A stretch of DNA of 64,000 bases from Undibacterium sp. YM2 (GCF_009937975.1 NZ_AP018441.1:1240001-1304000), one strand, 5' to 3'; shown: positions 26,468 through 36,277, counted from the first letter of the stretch. Numbers and translations are program-made. The notes: generated by a model from the sequence alone, not told the origin.

Positions 26468-27597
26468 AGCGCTTTTCGCTGGCACGCATGTTCGCCATCT
26501 TTATCAAGGAATTCCAGCAAATGATGCGTGACCGCCTGACCTTTGCCATGGCGGTTGGAATCCCCATCCTGCAACTCATCCTGTTTGGCTATGCGATTAA
26601 TACCGATCCCAAGGGTTTGCCAACTGCTGTAGTCAGTACCGACAATAGTGCCATGGCACGCAGCTTTGTCGTTGCCATGCAAAACACAGGCTACTTCCGT
26701 ATCGATTCGGTAGGCCAGAGTGAGCAAGAGGCAGAAGCCTTGCTGGGAAAAGGCAAAATACAATTCATGCTGGTGATACCGCCACAATTCACCCAGCAAC
26801 TGGTGCGCGGTGAAAAACCAGCCTTGCTGATCTCCGTTGATGCGACCGATCCTTCAGCATCAGGGAATGCCATCGCCGCGTTGAATGCCATTGCTACCCA
26901 GGCTTTGCATCATGACTTGAAAGGCCCTTTGCAATACCTGCAAACCGCCACGCCAGCTTATGAGGTGCGCGTGCACCGTCGCTATAATCCCGAGGGCCTG
27001 TCACGCTATAACATCGTGCCCGGCCTGATAGGCACCATACTCACCATGACCATGGTCATGCTGACCTCACTCGCCATGACACGCGAACGTGAGCGCGGCA
27101 CCATGGAAAACCTGCTGGCAACCCCGGTGCGCCCGGCAGAAGTCATGGTCGGCAAGATACTGCCCTATGTGTTGATAGGCTATATACAACTGGGCGTTAT
27201 CATCAGTGCTGCCTTTCTGTTATTTGAAGTGCCGATGATGGGCAGCTTCAGCCTGCTCATGAGCATGATAGGTGTTTTCATCCTCGCCAATCTCGCAGTC
27301 GGTTTTACCTTTTCGACGATAGCGAAGAACCAGTTGCAAGCGATGCAGATGACCTTCTTTTTCTTCCTGCCATCGATGCTGCTGTCCGGTTTCATGTTCC
27401 CTTTCCGCGCCATGCCGGAATGGGCGCAAGCGATAGGCGAAGCACTGCCATTGACGCATTTCCTGCGCATCGTGCGGGGGATCTTGTTGAAGGGAAATAC
27501 CGCAGACCAGCTAGCACCAGAGCTATGGCCCATGCTGGTGTTTCTGCTGGTGGCGGGGTTTGTGGCTTTGAAGAGGTATAGGCAGACGTTGGATTAA
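26464..27597 (+). CDS. ABC-2 type efflux permease (YbhS/YbhR-like)
   Basis: Inner-membrane permease of 377 residues. One N-terminal membrane helix is followed by a large periplasmic domain (about residues 45-175) and five C-terminal helices, the ABC2_membrane_3 layout. Motif EFQQMMRDRLTFAMAVGIP at the start and ERERGTMENLLATPVRP between helices are typical. Start overlaps the ATPase stop in ATGA. E. coli has two such permeases (ybhS and ybhR); only one is present here. Its last four bases overlap the convergent carboxypeptidase gene. Confidence 0.9.
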   Translation: MKRFSLARMFAIFIKEFQQMMRDRLTFAMAVGIPILQLILFGYAINTDPKGLPTAVVSTDNSAMARSFVVAMQNTGYFRIDSVGQSEQEAEALLGKGKIQFMLVIPPQFTQQLVRGEKPALLISVDATDPSASGNAIAALNAIATQALHHDLKGPLQYLQTATPAYEVRVHRRYNPEGLSRYNIVPGLIGTILTMTMVMLTSLAMTRERERGTMENLLATPVRPAEVMVGKILPYVLIGYIQLGVIISAAFLLFEVPMMGSFSLLMSMIGVFILANLAVGFTFSTIAKNQLQAMQMTFFFFLPSMLLSGFMFPFRAMPEWAQAIGEALPLTHFLRIVRGILLKGNTADQLAPELWPMLVFLLVAGFVALKRYRQTLD

Positions 27598-28100
27598 GAC
27601 TGAAAACACCAATGCCACGGCTCATATTGAAACCCGCTGCTATTTCCTGGCGGGTAGGACATGTGAAAACCAAAGCGCCGTGCACTATTTTGCAGCCAGG
27701 CAAAGGCAGCCGTGGTGTCAAAAGAAATTTCCAGTTCAGGGTCTTCTGGCGTGGCGATGTCTATCGCTCGGCCAGTGTGATGTTCGCTGTAGCCGGGTGG
27801 GGCGCAGACTAGCAATATATCTTTGAGTTGCTTGCCCTCGGCCAGTTTGTCGCTGATGATCTCGGTTTGTCTGGCGATGCTTCGAAAGGCGGAGATCATC
27901 AGCAGGGCAATGCCATCCTCGCTGGCGGCAGCCTTCATGGCTTGCCAGGCGAGCTTGGTGGCAGGTGTCAGCAGGTATTGCCTGCCATCTTCGCCGGTTT
28001 CTGCCAGTACCAGTTCTGTGGCTTCTTGCTGCGGTAGCAGGCCACGCTGTTCCAGCAGTTGCGGCGGGATGATGAAGTTTGCAGCCTGGTTGGCGACCAT
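27594..28100 (-). CDS. M15 family D-alanyl-D-alanine carboxypeptidase (VanY-like)
   Basis: Peptidase of 168 residues that trims terminal D-Ala from peptidoglycan stems. Zinc-site motifs of the M15B/VanY family are visible: SAFRSIARQ, SEHHTGRAIDIAT (first His and Asp ligands) and EPWHW (last His). No signal peptide is evident, which suggests a cytoplasmic role on recycled muropeptides, or a missed start. It is the last gene of a minus-strand run with the amidase (2-base gap) and the amino-sugar kinase, part of a peptidoglycan recycling island. Confidence 0.88.
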   Translation of the reverse strand: MVANQAANFIIPPQLLEQRGLLPQQEATELVLAETGEDGRQYLLTPATKLAWQAMKAAASEDGIALLMISAFRSIARQTEIISDKLAEGKQLKDILLVCAPPGYSEHHTGRAIDIATPEDPELEISFDTTAAFAWLQNSARRFGFHMSYPPGNSSGFQYEPWHWCFQS

Positions 28101-28102
28101 AT

Positions 28103-28912
28103 TTATTTCGCCTTCAGGTTCGCCAGCAGGGTATCGAGCATGGCGGCGGTTTCTGCATCTGGCATGCCGTCAAATTTTGCTGGCCTGTACTTGGTCTGGA
28201 AGGCGACCAGCACACTGCGGGTGGTTTCATCGAGCAGACCGGTTTGTGGAATGCCATAGCCGTATTGTGCAAGTTTTTGCTGGAACCATTTAATCTCGGG
28301 CAATTGCATTTCATAGGCTGGCATGCGCTGGGCGACTTCGTCTGCCTTGGGCCAGGGGATCAGGCCAGCGTCGGCCAGTTGCTTCCAGGGGAAGAGCGGG
28401 CCAGGGTCTGACTTGCGCAACGGCGCGATGTCGGAATGGCCGAGTATGTATTCAGGGCGTATCTGGTAGCGTGCCGAGATATCCTTGACGAGTGCAATCA
28501 CGCGGTCTATCTGGGCTTGCGGGAAGGGGAAGTAAATCCTGCCTTCTGGCGTATCCCTGAAACCGAGATTGACGATTTCTATGCCTATGGAACTGGCATT
28601 CAGACGGCTATAGCCTTTCCATTCACTGAGACCAGCGTGATAGGCCATATGATTTTCCGGCACCAGTTGCCAGACCTTGACGGGGGCTTGGTCACCAACT
28701 AGGTAATTCGCGCTGACGGCTTGCTGGCTGAGTACGCGCAAGGAGGTAGGTTCATCCAGTGCGGTGTAATGCAGGATGATGAATTGCACGCGTTCTTCCT
28801 GGCTCTTGGCAGAAATGGTGGTATCAAGTTTGCCCATGGGGCCTACGGTGGCACAGCCACTGATGAAGAGGCTGACTGCAGTAAACAAACTATATAGCGT
28901 GATTTTTTTCAT
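28103..28912 (-). CDS. N-acetylmuramoyl-L-alanine amidase, AmiD/AmpD-like lipoprotein
   Basis: Zinc amidase of 269 residues that cuts the MurNAc-L-Ala bond, probably on anhydro-muropeptides. The start at 28912 gives a lipoprotein signal (KKITLYSLFTAVSLFISGC, lipobox ISGC), so it sits in the periplasm on a membrane, like E. coli AmiD. The amidase_2 domain has zinc ligands in IILHYTAL and GHSDIAPLRKSDPGP plus the ASSIGIEIVN strand. A C-terminal peptidoglycan-binding domain follows (FQQKLAQYGYGIPQTG). Start overlaps the kinase stop in ATGA. Confidence 0.9.
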   Translation of the reverse strand: MKKITLYSLFTAVSLFISGCATVGPMGKLDTTISAKSQEERVQFIILHYTALDEPTSLRVLSQQAVSANYLVGDQAPVKVWQLVPENHMAYHAGLSEWKGYSRLNASSIGIEIVNLGFRDTPEGRIYFPFPQAQIDRVIALVKDISARYQIRPEYILGHSDIAPLRKSDPGPLFPWKQLADAGLIPWPKADEVAQRMPAYEMQLPEIKWFQQKLAQYGYGIPQTGLLDETTRSVLVAFQTKYRPAKFDGMPDAETAAMLDTLLANLKAK

Positions 28913-29886
28913 GGTAGGTTTTTGAGGTGTCGGGCAGCTAGCCGTGCTGCAGAAAAATGTGCCTGGCAAGTACTTTGGCGTAGGGATATCTCGGGTGCTA
29001 AATTCTGGCGCAGGGATTCAACGATAGCCGGATGCAATTCCTGCACGCGCCCACTCAGTGCAATCGGTTTGCTGCCAAAGCGAGCGCACATGGCCATGCC
29101 CAGGCGCGCCAGTTCCTTACCTGCATTTTGCAAGATGGACATGGCGACTGGGTCACTGTAGGCAGCAGAGGCGACGGCCAGGGCGAGTTTGCCAATTTCG
29201 CCACGGCTGCGATGATAGATAAAATCGCGCGATATATTCCAGTCATTGCCACCGATGAGCTTGAAAATACGTATCGCCATTTCTGAATTTTTCCACTGGC
29301 CCGGATTTTCATCTTCCGCACGCCAGAGCTTGCTGATGGCTTCGCGTGCTATCCAGAAGCCGCCTCCGGCATCATCGAGCAGGTAACCACGGCCACCAGC
29401 CCGGTGAAATTCCCCATCGGCATCAATATAGGCAGCGATAGAGCCGGTACCTGCATAGATCAGATAGCCAGTGCCAGGTTTGAAAATATCGAGATAGGCA
29501 ATTTCTATATCATTGCTGACCAGGATGTGCTGTTTTTGCAGGTCAAAGCACTCAGCCAGCATCTCTGGCAGGGTCTGTGAATCGCCACCAAAACCGGTGA
29601 TGCCTGCGCGTATGCTGCTTACCTGGCCATGGCTGCCCGTTGCAGCAGCCAGGCTGGCAAATATCTGGTGTACTGCTTCCCTGCCTTCCGGTTTGTCAAT
29701 TTGCAGCGCGGTCAGGCCTGCTGCCGTGCCGCTGGCAAGGATTTGTTCATCTTTGTTTGCCAGAGCCCAGCGTGTCTGTGTGCCGCCTGCATCTATGCCC
29801 AGCGCAATGTCTGCGGTTTGTTGTACCAGGCTTGCTTGCTGATCAGGTGACATGAATACAGGTTTCTGTTGATTTTGTTGAAACAT
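28909..29886 (-). CDS. BadF/BadG-type N-acetyl-amino-sugar kinase
   Basis: ASKHA-fold sugar kinase of about 325 residues; starts at 29886 or 29853 are possible and a TTG at 29904 is also in frame. Phosphate-binding motif GIDAGGTQTRWALA, second ATP motif LIYAGTGSIAAYI, then GRGYLLDDAGGGFWIAREA. This family includes GlcNAc kinases and the MurNAc/GlcNAc kinase MurK. Lying with an amidase, an AmpG-like importer and murQ, it probably phosphorylates amino sugars from peptidoglycan turnover, giving MurNAc-6P for MurQ. Substrate choice is inference. Confidence 0.85.
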   Translation of the reverse strand: MFQQNQQKPVFMSPDQQASLVQQTADIALGIDAGGTQTRWALANKDEQILASGTAAGLTALQIDKPEGREAVHQIFASLAAATGSHGQVSSIRAGITGFGGDSQTLPEMLAECFDLQKQHILVSNDIEIAYLDIFKPGTGYLIYAGTGSIAAYIDADGEFHRAGGRGYLLDDAGGGFWIAREAISKLWRAEDENPGQWKNSEMAIRIFKLIGGNDWNISRDFIYHRSRGEIGKLALAVASAAYSDPVAMSILQNAGKELARLGMAMCARFGSKPIALSGRVQELHPAIVESLRQNLAPEISLRQSTCQAHFSAARLAARHLKNLP

Positions 29887-30074
29887 CGTCGTGCTGAATT
29901 GCAATAACTGGCAGTTGTTCGTTTATCATAGGGCGCTTCTGGCGCTGGCAGCGAATGAAAAGATGCATCCGGCTTATAACTTTTTGCTATGAAGCAGCAG
30001 CAAAATTTCAATCGTAATCCCGGCATTTTACTGGGAAGATGATCCAGGCCTTACCATTCAAGAAAAAGATAAAA

Positions 30075-31376
30075 ATGACAAGCGAGACAGTTACTGCAGT
30101 CAAAAAACCTGAAGTTCCTGCGGGCGGGGTCTGGCGCTGGATACCCTCATTGTATTTCAGTCAGGGGATTCCTTACGTCGTGGTAATGACACTTTCCGTC
30201 ATTATGTACAAAAACCTGGATATTTCCAATTCGGATATTGCATTATATACAAGCTGGTTATACCTGCCATTTGTCATCAAGCCGTTCTGGTCGCCGTTCG
30301 TCGATATGTTCAAGACCAAACGCTTCTGGATCATTACGCTGGAGCTGATCATAGGTGCGATGTTCGGGCTGGTAGCCCTGACCATCCCCATGCCTGGTTT
30401 TTTCCAGGCGACGCTGTTGGTGTTCTGGCTGCTGGCGTTCAGTGCCGCCACCCATGACATCAGCTCTGACGGTTTTTACATGCTGGCGCTGGAGCAGTAT
30501 CAGCAGGCGGCTTTTGTTGGTGTACGCAGCATGTTTTTCAGAATATCCATGCTGACCGGGCAGGGTGCCCTGGTTTATCTGGCTGGCACGTTGCGTGATA
30601 TGACAGGCGATGCCAGGTTTGGCTGGGTCGTGGTTTTTTGTGTGCTGGCCGTGATGTTCATCAGCCTGTCTGCCTACCATAAATGGGCTTTGCCACGCCC
30701 TGCCAGTGATACGGCGCATGGCGACCCGAATCAGGTAGTAGCAACTTTCTTTACGATCTTTGGCAAGTTCATCAAAAAGAAAAACATACTGCTGACGATA
30801 GCTTTCCTTTTGTTGTATCGCTTTGGTGAAGCGCAACTGGTCAAGATGGCACCACCGTTCTTGCTCGACAGTGTCGATAAAGGCGGCCTTGGTCTTTCTA
30901 CCCAGGCGGTTGGTATCGTGTATGGCACCATGGGCATGATAGCGCTGACCATAGGTGGTCTCGCCGGTGGTGCGCTGATCTCGCGTTTTGGTTTGAAACG
31001 CATGTTGTGGCCGATGGCACTGGCGATCAATGTGCCGCATCTGGTGTATGTCTATCTGGCCTTTGTGCAGCCAGACAATATCTATCTGATTGGTGCTGCT
31101 GTCGCTATAGAGCAAATGGGTTATGGTTTTGGCTTTACAGCCTATGTGCTGTATATGATCATGATTGCTGATGGCGAACACAAGACCGCGCATTATGCGA
31201 TTTGTACGGGTTTCATGGCGCTGAGCATGATGTTGCCAGGGATGTTCAGTGGCCGCTTGCAAGAGAACTTGGGCTATGCCCATTTCTTTGTCTGGATATG
31301 TATCGCTGCCGTTCCTACCTTTGTTGTGACCGCCCTCATTAAAGTAGATCCGGCCTTTGGCAAAAAAACTGAATAG
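30075..31376 (+). CDS. AmpG-like MFS transporter
   Basis: Major facilitator protein of about 433 residues (start 30075; an ATG at 30039 is in frame) with 12 hydrophobic segments. The opening WRWIPSLYFSQGIPYVVV, KPFWSPFVDMFKTKRFW and SAATHDISSDGFYMLAL resemble AmpG, the inner-membrane permease for GlcNAc-anhydroMurNAc muropeptides. The divergent partner genes encode an amidase and an amino-sugar kinase, which supports muropeptide uptake. First gene of a plus-strand run with the M14 hydrolase and the solute-binding protein. Confidence 0.82.
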   Translation: MTSETVTAVKKPEVPAGGVWRWIPSLYFSQGIPYVVVMTLSVIMYKNLDISNSDIALYTSWLYLPFVIKPFWSPFVDMFKTKRFWIITLELIIGAMFGLVALTIPMPGFFQATLLVFWLLAFSAATHDISSDGFYMLALEQYQQAAFVGVRSMFFRISMLTGQGALVYLAGTLRDMTGDARFGWVVVFCVLAVMFISLSAYHKWALPRPASDTAHGDPNQVVATFFTIFGKFIKKKNILLTIAFLLLYRFGEAQLVKMAPPFLLDSVDKGGLGLSTQAVGIVYGTMGMIALTIGGLAGGALISRFGLKRMLWPMALAINVPHLVYVYLAFVQPDNIYLIGAAVAIEQMGYGFGFTAYVLYMIMIADGEHKTAHYAICTGFMALSMMLPGMFSGRLQENLGYAHFFVWICIAAVPTFVVTALIKVDPAFGKKTE

Positions 31377-31390
31377 AGGCTGAATAAAAT

Positions 31391-32398
31391 ATGAACAAAA
31401 CCGCTTACCCCTATCATTTTCAAAGCAACAGCTACAGCTCACCACAGCCCGGCAGCAGTGTCATTATCACTGGTGCCGTGCATGGCAATGAAACCTGCGG
31501 CACGCAGGCCATCCGCCGCGTCATTGCAGAACTCGAAGATGGCAGTCTGCAATTACTGGCTGGCCGTGTGACGCTGGTACCAGTATGCAATCCGCTGGCC
31601 TACAAACTGGGGCAAAGAGAAGGTGAGCGCAACCTGAACCGCCGCCTGATACCGACAGCAGATGTGCAGGAATTTGAAGACCATGTAGCAAACTGGTTAT
31701 GCCCGCTGATGGCCCAGCACGATGTCTTGCTCGACCTGCATTCCTTCCGTAGTCAGGGTGAACCTTTTGTCCTCATAGGGCCAGAAAATAATCGCGGTCC
31801 CATAGAATCATTCAGCCATGAAAAACAGGAACTGGCGATGGCCATGCGCCTCGGTGTACATCGCTTGGTCGATGGCTGGCTGGGCACTTATGCGCGTGGC
31901 GTGCAACGCCGCCAGGAGAGGCTGGCGCATGATGCCGATGCCAAAACCGTGGCAAATGCTAATACACAGTTTGGTGTCGGTACCACAGAGTACATGCGCT
32001 CAGTCGGCGGTTATGCGATGACGCTGGAATGTGGCCAGCATCTCGACCCACAAGCGCCAGCGGTGGCTTATGCCGCCATCGTCAACAGCCTGCGTCACCT
32101 GGGTGTGATCGCCGGTGCAGCGCCAGAACCTGTGGCACAGATGGAAGCACTGCGCATCTATGATGTCATCGACAAGCTGCATGTTGGCGATAGTTTCGTG
32201 CGCGAATGGCGCAGCTTTGATGAATTGAAAAAGGGTGATCTGATAGGCATGCGCGCTGATGGTAGTGAAGTCAGGGCGGATCAGGATGGTCGCATCATCT
32301 TTCCTGACGCTGGTGCCAGCGCTGGTGAAGAGTGGTTTTACCTGACCAAGCCCAACCCCCGACTGGGCCTGGCCGGATCTGGAAAGTCGATAGCATGA
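31391..32398 (+). CDS. M14-family amidohydrolase (succinylglutamate desuccinylase/aspartoacylase type)
   Basis: Zinc enzyme of 335 residues. Zinc ligands are in GAVHGNETCG (His and Glu) and LLDLHSFRS (second His); the substrate-binding NLNRRL and a late catalytic Glu (MTLECGQH) are present. Sequence places it with AstE/aspartoacylase-like proteins. In this setting a role on muropeptides, as for the related amidase MpaA, which frees meso-DAP from the gamma-D-Glu link, is plausible but not shown. Overlaps the next gene in ATGA. Confidence 0.8.
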   Translation: MNKTAYPYHFQSNSYSSPQPGSSVIITGAVHGNETCGTQAIRRVIAELEDGSLQLLAGRVTLVPVCNPLAYKLGQREGERNLNRRLIPTADVQEFEDHVANWLCPLMAQHDVLLDLHSFRSQGEPFVLIGPENNRGPIESFSHEKQELAMAMRLGVHRLVDGWLGTYARGVQRRQERLAHDADAKTVANANTQFGVGTTEYMRSVGGYAMTLECGQHLDPQAPAVAYAAIVNSLRHLGVIAGAAPEPVAQMEALRIYDVIDKLHVGDSFVREWRSFDELKKGDLIGMRADGSEVRADQDGRIIFPDAGASAGEEWFYLTKPNPRLGLAGSGKSIA

Positions 32399-34191
32399 GT
32401 TTGCGTTTCCTTTGTGCCGCATTGCTGGGTGTATTTGCCCTGATCAGCATGACACCTGTGCATGCCGCAGCCAGTACAGAAAAAGTCTTGCGGGTACTGG
32501 TGACGACGCCAGAGAGCAGCCTCGACCCGGCAGTGGCATCTGACGTACCCTCCGTCAGCATCAACGAAAATATTTTTGAACCCATGCTGCGCTATGACTA
32601 CCTGGCGCGGCCTGTCAAACTCAAACCGAACACCTTGAAAAGCATGCCCGAGATACTGGATCAGGGCAAAACCTATGTCCTGCATCTGCAGCCCGGCATC
32701 ATGTTTACACCTGACCCTGCATTCAAGGGCAAGCCCAGGGAATTGACGGCGGAAGATTACATCTACAGCATCAAGCGTATCTATGATCCTGCGGTCAAGT
32801 CGCCGTGGCTGTTCATGTTTGAAGGCAAGTTACTCGGTGATGAAAAACTCAAGCCAGCCAAAGATGGCAAGAGCCAGGACTTCAATCTGCAAACCAGCAT
32901 CCCCGGTTTGCAGGCGGTGGATAAATACACCTTGCGCGTGCGCCTGAATGCACCTGACAGTAATTTCCTGTTCATCCTGGCGACTACCGCTACTGGGGCC
33001 GTAGCCAGGGAAGTGGTAGAGGCTTACGGCAACCAGGTCGGCAATCACCCCATAGGAACTGGCCCTTTCATACTAGGCCAGTGGCAGCGCAGCTTTCGCA
33101 TAGAATTACTGGCGAACCCACAATATCGCAAAGTGGTTTTCAATGACCAGGGCACCGATGACGCTACCAGGAAAATTGCTGCCAGCCTGGCAGGGCAGAC
33201 CTTGCCACGTGTCAGCAAGGTAGAAATCAAGGTCATGGAAGAGCAACAGTCGCGCGTGCTGGGTTTCCTGAATAATGAATTTGATTATCTGGAACAAGTG
33301 CCACCTCCACTGTCAAACATGGTGCTCGATGATGGCAAGCTCAAGCCTGGATTGCAGCAGCAGGGCGTGCGCCTGTCCCTGTTCACGCCCCTGCAAACCT
33401 ATTACATGTGGATGAATATGGAAGATCCGGTGATAGGTGGCTATACCCCGGAGAAAATCGCCCTGCGGCGCGCCATTGCCCTTAGCTACGACAGCAAGGA
33501 AGACATCGCCCTGATGGAAAAGGGGCTGGCGATACAGGCGCAATCGCCTTTGCCACCGAATGTGCTGGGTTACGACGCCAGCTATAAAACCCCGGTGCAA
33601 TATGATGTGAAGCTGGCCAATGCCTTGCTCGACAGGTTTGGCTATAAGCGCGGCACAGATGGTTATCGTCACTTACCTGATGGTCAGCCCCTGCACCTGC
33701 AAATGCATAGCCTGGCCAGCACGACTGGCCGCCTGCGCGATGAAGTCTGGCGCAAGAACCTGGATGCTATTGGCATCCACGTCAGCTTCAAGACCGACAA
33801 ACATTCAGAAGTCTTGCGTGCGGCCCGTCTGGGCAAGGTGCAGATGACCGAGGCCAACTGGATTGCTGATTTTCCCGATGCCGAGAATTTTTACCAGCTT
33901 TTGTATGGCCCCAATGCTGGCCGTGCCAATTATTCGCGCTTCAACCTGCCAGCTTTCAACAAGCTGTATGAAGAAGCGATGCGTCTGAGCGACAGCCCGG
34001 AGAGAACGGCTATGTACCGGCAAATGGCACAGCTTATGCATGGTTATAGCCCCTGGGTGCCGCGCATACATCCGGTGACGGCAGATTTGTCCCAGCCCTG
34101 GCTGCAAAATTACTATAGGCATCCAGTGGATTTCACAAGCTGGCGCTATGTTGATGTGGATGTTGCAGCCCGTAATAAAGTACTAAAATAA
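32395..34191 (+). CDS. ABC transporter substrate-binding protein, family 5 (OppA/MppA-like)
   Basis: Periplasmic peptide-binding protein of 598 residues. The ATG at 32395 overlaps the preceding stop and starts a signal peptide (SLRFLCAALLGVFALISM, cleaved after VHA). SBP_bac_5 features: SSLDPAVASDVPSVSINENIFEPML, YTLRVRLNAPDSNFLFILA and NHPIGTGPFILGQW. No permease or ATPase genes follow, so it must use a transporter encoded elsewhere, as MppA uses Opp in E. coli. The neighbours suggest murein peptides as ligand. Confidence 0.85.
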   Translation: MSLRFLCAALLGVFALISMTPVHAAASTEKVLRVLVTTPESSLDPAVASDVPSVSINENIFEPMLRYDYLARPVKLKPNTLKSMPEILDQGKTYVLHLQPGIMFTPDPAFKGKPRELTAEDYIYSIKRIYDPAVKSPWLFMFEGKLLGDEKLKPAKDGKSQDFNLQTSIPGLQAVDKYTLRVRLNAPDSNFLFILATTATGAVAREVVEAYGNQVGNHPIGTGPFILGQWQRSFRIELLANPQYRKVVFNDQGTDDATRKIAASLAGQTLPRVSKVEIKVMEEQQSRVLGFLNNEFDYLEQVPPPLSNMVLDDGKLKPGLQQQGVRLSLFTPLQTYYMWMNMEDPVIGGYTPEKIALRRAIALSYDSKEDIALMEKGLAIQAQSPLPPNVLGYDASYKTPVQYDVKLANALLDRFGYKRGTDGYRHLPDGQPLHLQMHSLASTTGRLRDEVWRKNLDAIGIHVSFKTDKHSEVLRAARLGKVQMTEANWIADFPDAENFYQLLYGPNAGRANYSRFNLPAFNKLYEEAMRLSDSPERTAMYRQMAQLMHGYSPWVPRIHPVTADLSQPWLQNYYRHPVDFTSWRYVDVDVAARNKVLK

Positions 34192-34313
34192 TTTGTATTG
34201 ATAACCTGATGGAAGTTTAAAGCCTGATCATTCCATCTGGTTATATGTCATCGGTAAGTTTTCATTGGCAGGTGCAGGTGACTCACCCTATGCTGCGATT
34301 ATGAAAAACTCTG

Positions 34314-34928
34314 TTGTGTGGAGAATGTGTGCGTTGTGAATTGATTGCGGATCATCCTGATTTTTGCCGGCTCGACACCGTCAGCGGCATAGTTATCGAT
34401 TTACGTTATGTCGGTGCCGACAATTTTGTCGGTCGTGAGTTATATGGTGATCTTGATTGTAGCTGGTTGCACCGCGAAGCGGTTGCTGCACTGCAGGCTG
34501 CAGTCAACTGGTTGCATGAACATCACCCTGACTTGCGCATCCTGGTACTCGACGCCCTGCGCCCGCACCGCGTGCAGGAAATGCTGTGGCAGCACCTGGA
34601 TGGCACACCCTTGCGCATGTACGTCGCCGACCCGGCACGTGGTTCCATCCATTCCTTTGGCATGGCGGTGGATGTCACGCTCATCGATGCCGCTGGCAAG
34701 GAGCTGGATATGGGCAGCGGCTTTGATGCCCTCGAAGAAAAATCCCATCCTGCACTTGAGCAAAGAATGCTGGCGGAAGGGCAGCTCACCCAGCACCAAC
34801 TGGACCAGCGCGGCATATTGCGGGCAGCAATGGCGCATGGCGGTTTCAGAGGTATCAATAGCGAATGGTGGCATTTCAATTGTGGCGACCCGGTGGTCGT
34901 GCGCGAAACTTATTTGCGCATAGACTGA
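34314..34928 (+). CDS. D-alanyl-D-alanine dipeptidase (VanX/DdpX family)
   Basis: Zinc dipeptidase of about 200 residues that splits D-Ala-D-Ala. Motifs of the M15D family: transition-state Arg in LDALRPHRVQ, zinc ligands in SIHSFGMAVDVTL, and EWWHF with catalytic Glu and third zinc His. The start is unclear: TTG 34314 or GTG 34329 (GGAGA just upstream); no ATG is in frame before the conserved LIADHPDF. Cytoplasmic by lack of signal. In a non-vancomycin-resistant Gram-negative it likely salvages D-Ala from recycled peptides. Confidence 0.9.
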   Translation: MCGECVRCELIADHPDFCRLDTVSGIVIDLRYVGADNFVGRELYGDLDCSWLHREAVAALQAAVNWLHEHHPDLRILVLDALRPHRVQEMLWQHLDGTPLRMYVADPARGSIHSFGMAVDVTLIDAAGKELDMGSGFDALEEKSHPALEQRMLAEGQLTQHQLDQRGILRAAMAHGGFRGINSEWWHFNCGDPVVVRETYLRID

Positions 34929-34930
34929 GG

Positions 34931-36277
34931 ATGAAGTCTTATCCTGTCCGTTGCCTGTTCGTACTCACGTCCTTATTGGCAAGCCCGGTGATGGCGCAAA
35001 TCAATCCGACCACTGAACTGCTGGTGACGCAGCAATTGGCTACGACTGTCGCACAGCCTGATAAAGCGCTTTCCAGCCTGTCCGTACTGGCAATCAAGTC
35101 TGGTAAAGTCGTTTACCAGCAACAGTTCGGTCAGCGCTATATAGACCTGCAAAACCCCGCCAATAATCTTCCCGCCGATAAGCTAACCCTGTTCCGCGTC
35201 GCCTCGGTCTCCAAGATGGTGGCGGCCATAGGTGCGATGTGCCTGGTAGAGCAGGGCAAGCTTGACCTGGATGCCGATATCAGCAACTACCTGGGTTTCA
35301 AACTCAGGAACCCGCATTATCCAGATCAAATTATCACTACCCGCATGCTGCTCAGTCATACCTCATCCCTGCGGGATGACGGTGGCTATAATTTCCCGGC
35401 AGATGTCAGCATACAGAGTTTCCTGCAACCTGGTGGCAAAAACTTTGCGCAAGGTGTGCAATGGGCTGATCCGGCAACGTCCAAGCCGGGAGAGAACTTT
35501 GCACCTGGCCGCTATTTCCATTATGTGAATCTGAACTGGGGCGTGCTGGGTACTGTCATGGAAGCCATCAGCGGCCAGCGCTTTGATGTGCTCATGCAAA
35601 ATCTGGTCTTGCAACCCTTGCAGATAGAAGGTGCATATCATCCTGAACTTTTATCGGTAGATGCCTTGTCTCGGCTGGCTGTCTTGTACCGCAAGCAGGC
35701 GAATGAAGTGTGGAATGCGCAAGGCCCGTGGGTGGCGCAGACAGATGATTTCCGCAATAAACCTCTGCTTAAAAGACAATTGCAAAACTACCGGCCTGGC
35801 ACGAATGCAACTTTGTCCAGCCCGCAAGGTGGCTTGCGCATCAGCGTGCAAGGTTTGAGCCGCATCATGTTGATGCTCATGAACGAGGGCGAGCTTGATG
35901 GCGTGCGTTTGCTAAAACCTTCCAGCGTCAGGGCTTTGACATCAGAGCAATGGCGTTACGGCGCAAAGGCCCACAATGGGGATGATTACCGTGGCCTGTT
36001 TCTATCCTGGGGGCTGGGTTTCCAGCGCTTCACTGATACCAGCGCTGCGCATTCTGGCGACAGGTTGGTACAGGCCCGGCCTGCCTTCAAACCGGTTGGT
36101 CATCTGGGATTTGCTTATGGCTTGCAATCGGCCTTCCTGTTTGACCCGGCAACACGCAATGGCATTATCTATGTCATAGGCGGTGTTGCGGCTGACCCGG
36201 AAAAAAATCCCGGTGTCTATTCCAGCCTTAGTATCTGGGAAGAGCAGATACAGACATCGCTTTACACCCTGTTTTAG
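34931..36277 (+). CDS. Beta-lactamase-fold serine hydrolase (class C/EstB-like)
   Basis: Exported protein of 448 residues. The ATG at 34931, two bases after the dipeptidase stop, has GAGG upstream; signal SYPVRCLFVLTSLLASPVMA. Active-site set of the beta-lactamase/PBP-like family: SxxK as SVSK in FRVASVSKMVAAIG, YxN as YVN in YFHYVNLNWG, and HLG in VGHLGFAYG in place of KTG. It may be a DD-peptidase or esterase rather than a true beta-lactamase. Sits in the peptidoglycan recycling run; the last four bases overlap the LysR gene. Confidence 0.85.
   Translation: MKSYPVRCLFVLTSLLASPVMAQINPTTELLVTQQLATTVAQPDKALSSLSVLAIKSGKVVYQQQFGQRYIDLQNPANNLPADKLTLFRVASVSKMVAAIGAMCLVEQGKLDLDADISNYLGFKLRNPHYPDQIITTRMLLSHTSSLRDDGGYNFPADVSIQSFLQPGGKNFAQGVQWADPATSKPGENFAPGRYFHYVNLNWGVLGTVMEAISGQRFDVLMQNLVLQPLQIEGAYHPELLSVDALSRLAVLYRKQANEVWNAQGPWVAQTDDFRNKPLLKRQLQNYRPGTNATLSSPQGGLRISVQGLSRIMLMLMNEGELDGVRLLKPSSVRALTSEQWRYGAKAHNGDDYRGLFLSWGLGFQRFTDTSAAHSGDRLVQARPAFKPVGHLGFAYGLQSAFLFDPATRNGIIYVIGGVAADPEKNPGVYSSLSIWEEQIQTSLYTLF

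Noticed and set aside
30258..31445. A 395-codon minus-strand frame opposite the AmpG-like gene
   Set aside because: Product is rich in His, Gln and Arg, as expected from antisense of a membrane protein; no domain and no translation signal.
27594..34928. Vancomycin-resistance-like vanX/vanY pair
   Set aside because: VanX and VanY homologues are present, but there is no D-Ala-D-Lac ligase (VanA type) or VanH, and in Gram-negatives these enzymes serve D-Ala salvage.
34931..36277. Possible beta-lactamase resistance gene
   Set aside because: The fold and SVSK/YVN motifs fit, but KTG is replaced by HLG and the setting is cell-wall recycling; an esterase or DD-peptidase is as likely, so resistance is not claimed.
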